NCBI GenBank assembly: GCA_039030125.1
Contig: JBCCEV010000016.1
Span: 1 to 41,261, forward strand
Length of the DNA: 41,261 bases
Source of the DNA: JBCCEV01 sp039030125
GTDB lineage: Bacteria > Pseudomonadota > Gammaproteobacteria > Ga0077536
Reading direction: 5' to 3'
The notes beneath the pieces were generated by a model that saw only the letters and a program-made list of their open reading frames with translations, searched no databases and had not been told where the DNA came from. Position numbers and translations under genes: made by a program. Position 1 is the first letter of the stretch, and the number at the start of each line of letters is the position of its first letter. Below, one piece after another: positions 34,289 to 41,261 of this stretch.

Positions 34289-35308
34289 TCAAGCGATATG
34301 CCGGTGAGTCATCCGCTGCAATGATAAGTGCGACGAGGGGGCGCCATTGCGGTCTAAAAAAAGCAGCACCGCCTCCCGGATCGCCTCGTCCAATTGCGGC
34401 GTTAGCGCCAAATAAAAAACCTCGCGCACAAGTGGCGTAAATTTCAAGCCCATCCGCTGCGCTGCGGTTGCGACCCCGAAGCCGACGTCCGCTTCGCCGC
34501 TTGCAACCAGTGCCGCCACGGCGCTGTGTGTGAACTCTTCATATTGATAACCATCGATTTTTCCGGGTGCTATAGCCGCCGCGCCGAGTAGACCGTCCAT
34601 CACCAACCGCGTTCCAGAGCCCGACTGCCGGTTGATGAATTTGTAATTGCCGCGGGCCAACTCCTCTAGTGAACCGCAGACTTTTTCCTTACGACAAATA
34701 AACCCGAGTTCACGAGTCTCTACCTCAAAAAGGAGCGCATCAGCCGCTATCAGGTGCATTAAGTATTGCCCCACCGAGGCCCCCAAGGCACCTAGCGGTA
34801 TATGGAAACCCGCGAGTTGAGCTTCTCCGCGACGCAAGCGTCTTAAGGCTTGCTCGCTGCCAACAATGTCAAACTTGACCTCCGCAGAATTTCCCAAGTC
34901 CTGCGCAAGTTCTCGCATTAAATCGCTATGGCTTGAAGCCAATACAACGGCGCGCGCGGAAGATGTGAAGCTCGCACTGAGGGTGTCATTGATTTGCCGG
35001 GCCATGGCGGACAGTTCGCCTTCGAGGGCAAGCTCTGCGATCCGCCGCGCCTGCAGTAAGGCAATTCCAGCCGAGGTCAGCGTCGCTCCGCGACCCCGGG
35101 CTCTAACGACAAGGTCAGCGCCGACGAAGCTCTCCCAACGTTTTAGTTTTCCCCATGCGTAACGATACGAAACACCTAACTGCTCGGCGGCAAAACGCAG
35201 GTTTCCGCCGGTTTGTATGCCATCAAGGAGATCAAAGAGTTGTTTATCAACTGTTTCTTCGCGGCGCTCGTCGTGCAATGCCCAAGCCAAACTCAAGCTG
35301 ACCTTCAT
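34289..35308 (-). CDS. ModE-type HTH regulator with periplasmic-binding-protein-like domain
   Basis: A 339-residue regulator. The N-terminal winged helix (about 20-90) contains AAEQLGVSYRYAWGKLKRWE, the LysR/ModE-type recognition helix. Instead of ModE's MOP domains, the C-terminal ~210 residues form a PBP_like domain (RRGEAQLAGFHIPLG, KFINRQSGSGTRLVMDGLL, ASGEADVGFG). This architecture is found beside molybdate/tungstate transport and Mo-enzyme genes and is thought to sense an oxyanion or molybdenum cofactor. It overlaps the yqeC-like stop by four bases (ATGA), so the two are translationally coupled. It probably controls the divergent porin-tupBCA operon. Confidence 0.88.
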   Translation of the reverse strand: MKVSLSLAWALHDERREETVDKQLFDLLDGIQTGGNLRFAAEQLGVSYRYAWGKLKRWESFVGADLVVRARGRGATLTSAGIALLQARRIAELALEGELSAMARQINDTLSASFTSSARAVVLASSHSDLMRELAQDLGNSAEVKFDIVGSEQALRRLRRGEAQLAGFHIPLGALGASVGQYLMHLIAADALLFEVETRELGFICRKEKVCGSLEELARGNYKFINRQSGSGTRLVMDGLLGAAAIAPGKIDGYQYEEFTHSAVAALVASGEADVGFGVATAAQRMGLKFTPLVREVFYLALTPQLDEAIREAVLLFLDRNGAPSSHLSLQRMTHRHIA

Positions 35309-36042
35309 GACACAATCTCGACCAGTTCACTGTCTTTCAAACGAGCCAGCACAACGCGCTCGAAACGGGTGGTTGCCGCGAGAGCCATTTGCGCTACCGA
35401 GCGCGCGTGCGTGCGGTATTCGTCGTCATCAACCATATTGATCAGGGGTACAACCGCCGCGCGCTGCGGAATGCCCCGCAAAGCGCCGTCTTCATGCACC
35501 AGCAAACGCGCGAGATGATGTTCGGTCAAGGGCTCATCGTAGGCACAGCCGGTCACCGCGGACAGCTCTTTCTCGCGATGCGCGATACCGCTGGCAAGCT
35601 CGCGGCCGAGCACTTTGATTGAGACCAGCGGAATCACGACGTCGGCGATGCTCGGCACCAGCGGCTCATGCTCGGCGGGGGCCTTGATCCATCGCGCTCG
35701 CGCACCATCGGCCTTGATGTATAGCGCTTCAAATTGTCCGCTTCGCCAAAGTTCACCAATCAACTCATCATCAATACCGCCGACTCGTTCTGGGGTGTCG
35801 GTCTTGCCGGCGACAGCCACGACCCGCCCGCGGGTCGGGATGCGATCGAGGCGCAGCGATCCCGCTTCAACGATGACGTCGACTTGGCCCTCGTCATAGC
35901 GGTACATATGCGATGTTGAGGACAGCAGCACGCGCCCGGTATGCGCACTCGCGAATGAGTACATCGCCGATTTTTTACCGCCGGCCCCCACAAATGCGAC
36001 CGTTCCACGTTCCGCGCGACACGCACGAAGCAAATCATTCAT
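35305..36042 (-). CDS. YqeC-family protein (Mo-hydroxylase accessory type)
   Basis: A 245-residue putative nucleotide-binding protein. The N-terminal P-loop-like AFVGAGGKKS (16-25) and the later KADGARARWIKAPAEHEPLVPS segment are hallmarks of the YqeC family, linked in other bacteria to selenium-dependent molybdenum hydroxylases. The usual GAGGKT reads GAGGKK here. No Mo-hydroxylase, yqeB or selD lies in the window. The gene is the first of a two-gene unit with the ModE-like regulator, and its start codon lies within a CATAGA/TCTATG inverted repeat. I infer a role in Mo/W cofactor handling from family and neighbours. Confidence 0.85.
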   Translation of the reverse strand: MNDLLRACRAERGTVAFVGAGGKKSAMYSFASAHTGRVLLSSTSHMYRYDEGQVDVIVEAGSLRLDRIPTRGRVVAVAGKTDTPERVGGIDDELIGELWRSGQFEALYIKADGARARWIKAPAEHEPLVPSIADVVIPLVSIKVLGRELASGIAHREKELSAVTGCAYDEPLTEHHLARLLVHEDGALRGIPQRAAVVPLINMVDDDEYRTHARSVAQMALAATTRFERVVLARLKDSELVEIVS

Positions 36043-36088
36043 AGATATGTCTATGTCTTCATATTTAGGGGTTCATAAGTATGTCTTT
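36040..36088. promoter_or_regulatory. Candidate operator region between yqeC-like and porin-tup genes
   Basis: CATAGA (36040-36045) and TCTATG (36050-36055) are inverted arms around TATG, overlapping the yqeC-like ATG. TATGTCT occurs three times (36046, 36052 and 36080), the last two extended to TATGTCTT and 28 bases apart. The 92-bp divergent region is AT-rich, unlike its surroundings. It is a natural target for the neighbouring ModE-like regulator; it does not obviously match the E. coli ModE consensus. Confidence 0.5.
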
Positions 36089-36134
36089 AAAATATCAATG
36101 ATTTCAATGTTAAATATCGTTTCTACGGTACTTT

Positions 36135-37520
36135 ATGTTGCTTTTAAAAATAACTATCGCAGTACTCGCGGGCCTCTTTACGGGCGTCTCGGGCGCAGCA
36201 CAAGCGCAACCGTGGCGCCTGAGTGAGGCACTCAAGCTTGGCGGGCCGTTGTCAATCAGCGGGACCAGTCGCCTACGCTATGAAGGATTAGACGAACAAT
36301 TTAGAACCGGGCGCACCGGCTCCGACCAAGTGTTTGTGTTGCGAACCACGCTCCAAGCCCAGCTCAACGCGCGAAACTGGGCGATCACCGCCGAGCTTTT
36401 GGATTCTCGCGCCTACTTAGATGACAGAGGAACCCCATTAAATACGACAGTGGTCAATGCCGTTGAACTGTTGCAAGCCCACGTCTCATTTAAGAAGCAA
36501 AACTGGTTACGCAACGGTGATTCACTGCACGCGCGCGCTGGCCGCATCACGATGGATGTGGGCAGCCGACGTTTCGTCGCACGTAACCGCTATCGCAACA
36601 CGATTAATGGGTTCACAGGCATCGATGCCGCCTGGCAAAACGGCGAAGGACACTCAGTTCGCGCATTTTTTGCGCTACCGGTCCAACGCCGGCCGAGCGA
36701 AGCATCAAGGCTCGCGCGCAACGTCATTGACTTCGATAAGGAATACGACAGCGTCAAATTTTGGGGCCTGCATGCGGGTACACCAATCGGTCAATTCGAT
36801 TCGATAGGTGAGGTATTTCTATTCGGCCTTCATGAAAACGATACGCCGGACTTCGCGACTCGCAATCGCAACTTGCTCACCCCCGGTTTGCGGTGGTCTC
36901 GAAACGCATCGCCTGGACGATTCGATTTCGTGTTTGAAGCAGCCTTGCAGTTCGGTGAATCACGGGCGTCTAGCGCGACCAGCAACCTCACCGATCTCCA
37001 ACATTTCGCGCATTTCGAACACGCCGAAATCGGGTATTCATTCCAAACCGCATTAACACCGCGGGTCGTTTTCCAATATGACTACGCAAGCGGCGATGAC
37101 TCGCCTAACGATAACGACAATAATAGATTTGACACACTCTTTGGTGCCCGACGCTTCGATTTTGGCCCCACCGGAGTCTACGGTGCCTTTGCGCGAAGCA
37201 ACTTATCCTCGCCAGGAATTCGAATTCAGGTTAAGCCCCATCCAGCGCTTCGATCTTTCGTAGCGATCCGCGGATTTTGGCTGGCATCGGACCAGGATGA
37301 ATGGGTGAGCAGCGGCGTTCGAGATGCTGCTGGTCGATCGGGATCTCATCTTGGCACCCAAGTAGAAATGCGGTTGCGCTGGGATGTAGCGCCCGGTAAC
37401 TATCGTTTTGAAACAGGTGTCGCCCATCTAATACTCGGCGAGTTTGCCGAACGCGCGCCAAACGCCAATGGCAACGGCGATGCAACTTATTTCTATGCCC
37501 AAGCAATGTTCCGTTTTTGA
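36135..37520 (+). CDS. Outer-membrane beta-barrel protein, alginate-export-porin family
   Basis: A 461-residue porin-like protein. A signal peptide ends AAQA near residue 24; the mature chain alternates polar and aromatic residues as in transmembrane beta strands and ends in ...AMFRF, with the C-terminal Phe that the BAM complex recognises. The opening LSISGTSRLRYEGLDEQFR is typical of Alginate_exp-domain proteins, many of which are general solute channels unrelated to alginate. No alginate genes are present. Its stop lies 11 bases before the tupB start, so it probably supplies the outer-membrane step for the ABC transporter, an unusual addition to a tungstate system. Confidence 0.85.
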   Translation: MLLLKITIAVLAGLFTGVSGAAQAQPWRLSEALKLGGPLSISGTSRLRYEGLDEQFRTGRTGSDQVFVLRTTLQAQLNARNWAITAELLDSRAYLDDRGTPLNTTVVNAVELLQAHVSFKKQNWLRNGDSLHARAGRITMDVGSRRFVARNRYRNTINGFTGIDAAWQNGEGHSVRAFFALPVQRRPSEASRLARNVIDFDKEYDSVKFWGLHAGTPIGQFDSIGEVFLFGLHENDTPDFATRNRNLLTPGLRWSRNASPGRFDFVFEAALQFGESRASSATSNLTDLQHFAHFEHAEIGYSFQTALTPRVVFQYDYASGDDSPNDNDNNRFDTLFGARRFDFGPTGVYGAFARSNLSSPGIRIQVKPHPALRSFVAIRGFWLASDQDEWVSSGVRDAAGRSGSHLGTQVEMRLRWDVAPGNYRFETGVAHLILGEFAERAPNANGNGDATYFYAQAMFRF

Positions 37521-37531
37521 CCTTCAGCTCG

Positions 37532-38233
37532 ATGTTTGAACTCGACGAAGCCCTGATACTAGCGGCAACGATGATCGCAAGCGGCGACCGCGACGTGCTG
37601 GAGATTGTGTTTCTCTCCCTTCGTGTTAGTGGCGTTGCTGTCCTCGTTGGCTGCCTGCTCGGCTTTCCCGTCGGCGCTGCCATAGCGTGCTATCGATTTA
37701 CCGGACGTGCCGTGTTCGTTACAACCATCAACGCGTTGCTTGCACTGCCGCCCGTTGTCATCGGGCTTATTGTCTATTTGCTTCTTTCAAATGCAGGGCC
37801 GCTTGGATGGCTGCGGTTGCTGTATTCACCGACTGCCATGATCATTGCGCAGGTGATCTTGGTTTTGCCGATCATCACGGCATTCACATTACAGACGCTC
37901 GAACAATCGAACGACGAGTACGGCGAACTGCTCCGCACGCTAGGGGTGGACGGACTTCAGCGACTTGCAACCCTAATCTATGAGAGCCGGCACGCCCTTG
38001 CCACGGTGATTCTCGCGGCGTTTGGACGGGCAATTTCTGAGGTCGGCGCAATCATTATCGTGGGGGGGAATATCAATCATTTGACCCGCACCATGACCAC
38101 TGCAATAGCACTCGAAACCTCCAAGGGCGCGCTTGCATTAGCACTGGCACTAGGCGTTATCCTGATGATGATCGCCTTTGCAATAAACGCTGGGGCCATT
38201 CTGATCCGGCGCTATGACGAGCGGCTGAAATAA
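37532..38233 (+). CDS. tupB: Tungstate-type ABC transporter permease
   Basis: A ~233-residue integral membrane protein with about five to six helices. The ALPPVVIGLIVYLLLSNAGPLG and IAQVILVLPIITAFT segments are close to TupB permeases, and an EVGAIIIVGGNI coupling loop (the EAA-like region) contacts the ATPase. The frame opens at a TTG (37517) overlapping the porin stop; the ATG at 37532 fits the family N-terminus (FELDEALIL). Neither has a clear ribosome site, so coupled translation is plausible. It is followed by tupC after three bases. Substrate could be tungstate or molybdate. Confidence 0.9.
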   Translation: MFELDEALILAATMIASGDRDVLEIVFLSLRVSGVAVLVGCLLGFPVGAAIACYRFTGRAVFVTTINALLALPPVVIGLIVYLLLSNAGPLGWLRLLYSPTAMIIAQVILVLPIITAFTLQTLEQSNDEYGELLRTLGVDGLQRLATLIYESRHALATVILAAFGRAISEVGAIIIVGGNINHLTRTMTTAIALETSKGALALALALGVILMMIAFAINAGAILIRRYDERLK

Positions 38234-38236
38234 CTG

Positions 38237-38968
38237 ATGTTAGACCCCTCAACATGCTCGCTACTACCGCTTAATTTGCGCCAAGCAACACTCACGCTTC
38301 ACGGCACCCGCATTATCGACGGCATCGATTTGTCGATCGACGAACCCGGTTGTCATGTCATTCTGGGCTTCAACGGTGCCGGAAAAACGTTCTTGCTGAG
38401 GTTAATAAACGGCCTGGTGAATCCAGCCAGCGGATCGCTGAGTTGGGGTGTAGCCGATCCGGATACCATTAGGAAACGCCAAGCGTTCGTGTTTCAACGG
38501 CCGGTGCTGCTGAGAAGGACGGTAGAGGCGAATCTCAAATTCGCATTGCAGGCCGCCGGAATCAACAAAGACCAGCATACTCGGAAAATCGCAAGCGCTC
38601 TCAAAGACACCCCCCTAGAAGACAAGGGCAACCGCTACGCGCCATCGCTTTCGGGGGGCGAGCGGCAGCTTCTGGCGATAGTCCGGGCCACAATCATCGA
38701 GCCCGAAATCCTGTTGTTGGACGAACCGACTTCTAGCCTCGATCCACTGACGGTGGCAACGATCGAAGCGCTACTATTTAAGGCCAAGTCGGAAGGCCGG
38801 ACATTGTTCCTTGTGACCCATGATCTTGGGCAGGCCAGGCGATTGGCAGATCACGTCTTATTCTTACACTGCGGTCAAATAGTCGAGCGCAGTCTAGCGG
38901 GCGATTTTTTTTCTGCGCCAAAGTCCGCACCCGCACGCGCTTTTATTGACGGCTATCTCCCCGCTTAG
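38237..38968 (+). CDS. tupC: Tungstate-type ABC transporter ATP-binding protein
   Basis: A 243-residue ABC ATPase that powers import. Walker A is GFNGAGKT (44-51), the Q-loop is VFQRP near 85-89, the signature LSGGE is at 138-142, and Walker B is ILLLDEPTS near 158-166, followed by the H-loop LVTHDLGQARR. All catalytic residues are intact. No C-terminal TOBE/MOP domain is present, unlike ModC, which favours a Tup-type over a Mod-type system. It lies between tupB (3 bases) and tupA (12 bases). Confidence 0.94.
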   Translation: MLDPSTCSLLPLNLRQATLTLHGTRIIDGIDLSIDEPGCHVILGFNGAGKTFLLRLINGLVNPASGSLSWGVADPDTIRKRQAFVFQRPVLLRRTVEANLKFALQAAGINKDQHTRKIASALKDTPLEDKGNRYAPSLSGGERQLLAIVRATIIEPEILLLDEPTSSLDPLTVATIEALLFKAKSEGRTLFLVTHDLGQARRLADHVLFLHCGQIVERSLAGDFFSAPKSAPARAFIDGYLPA

Positions 38969-38980
38969 CGAGGAATTCCT

Positions 38981-39793
38981 ATGTTCTCATCTCGTTGCTT
39001 GCTCGTTCTCCTCGCTGCCGTTTCCACCATCGTCGCGGCGGAACAACCTCACATCGTATTACAGTCGACCACCTCAACACAGAATTCAGGCCTGCTGGAT
39101 GTTCTTGTACATGAATTCAAGGCCGCTCATGACATCGAGGTAAGGGTCGTCGCGGTCGGGACCGGGCAAGCGTTACGCAACGCGCGCAACGGTGATGGAG
39201 ATGTTTTGTTGGTGCACGCAAGGTCCGCCGAGGAACGGTTTGTCGAGGAGGGCTATGGCATTGAACGATTCGATGTGATGTACAACGATTTTGTGATCGT
39301 CGGGCCCGCCGACGATCCCGCGCGAGTCGGCGCCAGCAAGGATGTTGTTTCGGCGCTGCAAAGAATAGCCCGCGCGCAAAAGGCCTTCGCGTCGCGCGGC
39401 GACGACAGTGGAACCCATAAGAAAGAAATGAGCTTATGGTCTGAAACCAGCTTCGACCTTAACGCCGCAAGTGGCACTTGGTACCGCGAGACGGGCAGCG
39501 GCATGGGCGCCACGCTGAATATTGGTGTCGCGATGAACGCTTACGTCCTCACCGACCGCGCGACTTGGATCAGTTTTGCGAACAAGCAGAACTTTAAAAT
39601 TATCTTCGAAGGTGACCCGCGCCTGTTCAATCAATACGGAGTGATCTTGGTCAATCCGGCAAAGCACCCTAATGTGCGGGCGAAATTAGCTCAGAAATTT
39701 ATCGATTGGTTGCTGGGCACGCCGGGCCAAACGGTGATTGGTAATTACGCTATCGGCGGTGAAAGACTGTTCTATCCAAACGCCAAACCTTAA
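38981..39793 (+). CDS. tupA: Tungstate-type periplasmic substrate-binding protein
   Basis: A 270-residue secreted binding protein with a signal peptide ending near TIVAA (residue 20). The oxyanion-contacting STTSTQNSGLL motif (29-39), the GTGQALRNARNGDGDVLLVHA segment and SRGDDSGTHKKE loop are characteristic of TupA/WtpA-like tungstate binders, and differ from phosphate or sulfate binding proteins. The position with the binder last in the operon is unusual, since it is often first. GAGG seven bases upstream supports the ATG. Its stop overlaps the convergent DsbA-family stop by four bases. Confidence 0.93.
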   Translation: MFSSRCLLVLLAAVSTIVAAEQPHIVLQSTTSTQNSGLLDVLVHEFKAAHDIEVRVVAVGTGQALRNARNGDGDVLLVHARSAEERFVEEGYGIERFDVMYNDFVIVGPADDPARVGASKDVVSALQRIARAQKAFASRGDDSGTHKKEMSLWSETSFDLNAASGTWYRETGSGMGATLNIGVAMNAYVLTDRATWISFANKQNFKIIFEGDPRLFNQYGVILVNPAKHPNVRAKLAQKFIDWLLGTPGQTVIGNYAIGGERLFYPNAKP

Positions 39794-40434
39794 GCCGGTT
39801 CAGTAGCGGGCGGCAGATAGTCGATGAAGCGTTGCAAGATCAAATCGATCGTTTCATCGGACTGGAAACCAGGCGAAAGAAGCATCGGCTGACCGTTTGC
39901 AAGGCCCATTAGGGTCGGAAATCCTTGAACCCCGGCGCGTTGTGATAGAGCGAAATCGCGCTGCGTTTCGTCCAGCGTTTCGGGGCTGTCGAATGAAGCA
40001 TCGAACGCGTCACCATCAATCCCGAATTCGCTGGCGATCTCGATCAAGATTTCCTTTCGCGTAATGTCTCGCCCATCGCGGTAGAAAGCGCCCTGCAACG
40101 CAGCCAAAAACGGTAGCGCATTGTGCTGCGACATCCGGCGTGCGGTCACCACGGCCCGACAGCTCGGCTCGGTATCGTAGATAAAATCCTCGCGCTCGAA
40201 AAAACGATGGTCGAAAGGTTGACCGGAGGCTTCCTCGACGTGATGCCAGTGCTCCTTGATCGTGGTCTTTGTATGATCGTCCCATGTCCGCGCCGTGCCC
40301 GCGAACAATCCGCCCATCACGACGGTGAGAGGCATTTCATGGGTGTGCTCGCTGGCGACGCGCGCGATCGCCGGCGAAAAACCCCAACACCAGGAACACA
40401 TGGGATCTGCGAAGTAGACTAATGCTTTATCCAT
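39790..40434 (-). CDS. DsbA-family protein, FrnE-like thiol oxidoreductase
   Basis: A 214-residue thioredoxin-fold protein with a helical insertion. The active site is CSWC (Cys13, Cys16) just after strand 1 (VYFADPM), and the cis-proline loop is GVQGFPTLMG. There is no signal peptide, so it is cytosolic, unlike DsbA itself, and fits the FrnE/2-hydroxychromene isomerase-like branch. The role is probably thiol-disulfide exchange; the partner is unknown. It is convergent with tupA and divergent from the methyltransferase gene. Confidence 0.9.
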   Translation of the reverse strand: MDKALVYFADPMCSWCWGFSPAIARVASEHTHEMPLTVVMGGLFAGTARTWDDHTKTTIKEHWHHVEEASGQPFDHRFFEREDFIYDTEPSCRAVVTARRMSQHNALPFLAALQGAFYRDGRDITRKEILIEIASEFGIDGDAFDASFDSPETLDETQRDFALSQRAGVQGFPTLMGLANGQPMLLSPGFQSDETIDLILQRFIDYLPPATEPA

Positions 40435-40507
40435 CCCGGCATTCTAGACCTATGTTCGCGTCAATGTCTTACACTTAAGCGCCCATCGAACACCTCCACT
40501 CACGCGT

Positions 40508-41261
40508 ATGGTCGATTCGGCGACTCCAGCCCAAGCACAGGACGCTCGTTGCATTGTCTGCAGCGCGCTCGCTTGGCAAACGCTGCACCAAATTGACGGT
40601 TGGTCCATTTTGGCTTGCGCGGATTGCGGGTTCGCCCGTATCGAGCCCTTTCCCAATCGCGAGGATCGGGCCAAGTTCTACTCGCAGGGCTCAATCACTG
40701 AACGCAAGATTAAAAAAAAGCGTGGGCCCGCCAAACAAGCTGCGGCGTTAATCAGGCATCACCTGCGCCGGATTTCCGGGCGCAAGAAAGGGACCTTATT
40801 CCTGCGGGATCTGCGCAATCACGTTCCCAGCGGGTCAAAACTGCTGGATATCGGGTGCGGTACGGGCGCGATCCTGCAAGAGGCGCGATCGCATTACCAG
40901 TGCACGGGGGTTGAGATATCCGACTATCTGGCCGGCGAAGCACGCAAGCTCAATGTGGAGGTTAAAGTCGGCGATTTCGTCACGTTGGATTTTGCCGGCG
41001 AAAAGTTTGATGCGATCACGATGGTGTCGCTGTTGGAGCATCTCGAGGAGCCCGTGCTCGCGCTTCAGAAATGTTTCGATTTACTCGATGATCGGGGGCT
41101 GTTGCTACTTAAAACGGTCAACCACGAAGGAATCAACCGGCGTCTCCTTGGTGCCGGATGGAGCGGCTACCGACCACCAGACCATCTCGTCTATTTCGGA
41201 CCTCGCACATTACAGACGGCACTGCGACACGTGGGGTTTCGCACCGTATCGACGCGGGCAG
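40508..41261 (+). CDS. Class I SAM-dependent methyltransferase, 3' end cut off by window
   Basis: The first ~251 residues of a methyltransferase; the frame is open to the right edge. Residues 15-41 hold two CxxC pairs (CIVC, CADC), a likely small zinc-binding element, and a basic segment follows near 67-95. The SAM-binding motif I is LLDIGCGTGAIL, followed by TGVEISDYLAGEA. The SLLEHLEEP stretch is the post-II motif, and RPPDHLVYFGPRTL resembles UbiG/Methyltransf_23 proteins that modify cell-surface sugars or lipids. The ATG at 40508 has no clear ribosome site. The substrate is not predictable. Confidence 0.85.
   Translation, partial: MVDSATPAQAQDARCIVCSALAWQTLHQIDGWSILACADCGFARIEPFPNREDRAKFYSQGSITERKIKKKRGPAKQAAALIRHHLRRISGRKKGTLFLRDLRNHVPSGSKLLDIGCGTGAILQEARSHYQCTGVEISDYLAGEARKLNVEVKVGDFVTLDFAGEKFDAITMVSLLEHLEEPVLALQKCFDLLDDRGLLLLKTVNHEGINRRLLGAGWSGYRPPDHLVYFGPRTLQTALRHVGFRTVSTRA

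Overview
The window looks like a stretch of chromosome from a moderately GC-rich gammaproteobacterium. The lineage call rests mainly on a perfect CTGT-N8-ACAG LexA box in front of dnaE2, plus a YfcG-like glutathione transferase, HtpX, and tyrosine-aminotransferase and TupABC genes of proteobacterial type. The SerC is the alphaproteobacterial/archaeal type, so the lineage is not certain. No rRNA, tRNA, CRISPR array, insertion sequence or prophage was seen. Genes are densely packed on both strands in short operons.

Layout. 1-2160: a truncated hydantoinase-B gene and a divergent YfcG-like GST. 2163-6085 (minus): htpX, then an AEC transporter, response regulator and histidine kinase set. 6165-7952 (minus): an LLM flavin oxidoreductase and a RidA-like protein. 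8063-11051 (plus): a MoxR/NorQ-type AAA+ ATPase and its NorD-type VWA partner, with no target enzyme beside them. 11346-14929: NTF2-like and GNAT genes (minus), an uncharacterised Cys-containing protein plus SDR (plus), and an FAH-family hydrolase (minus). 15043-18120: a 57-residue lipoprotein, a diguanylate cyclase, a secreted dienelactone hydrolase and a CBS protein.

18360-24580 (plus) is a tight five-gene catabolic operon: enoyl-CoA hydratase, AtuA-like protein, biotin carboxylase, a separate biotin carrier and a carboxyltransferase. It is predicted to act on a branched or terpenoid acyl-CoA. After a secreted EF-hand protein and a 0.55 kb gene-free stretch come serC-serA (minus), the committed steps of serine synthesis. 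Divergent from them is a formaldehyde-activating-enzyme homologue that lacks the expected catalytic histidine.

29197-32851 holds dnaE2 under an SOS box, without imuA/imuB beside it, and a divergent small secreted protein. 32986-34176 is an aromatic/aspartate aminotransferase.

34289-39793 is the most coherent accessory system: a ModE-HTH/periplasmic-binding-like regulator, a YqeC-family protein, an outer-membrane beta-barrel and a complete TupBCA tungstate-type ABC transporter, arranged around a 92-bp divergent control region with repeated motifs. I infer a tungstate/molybdate acquisition and cofactor-delivery locus. The window ends with a DsbA/FrnE-like oxidoreductase and a truncated SAM methyltransferase.
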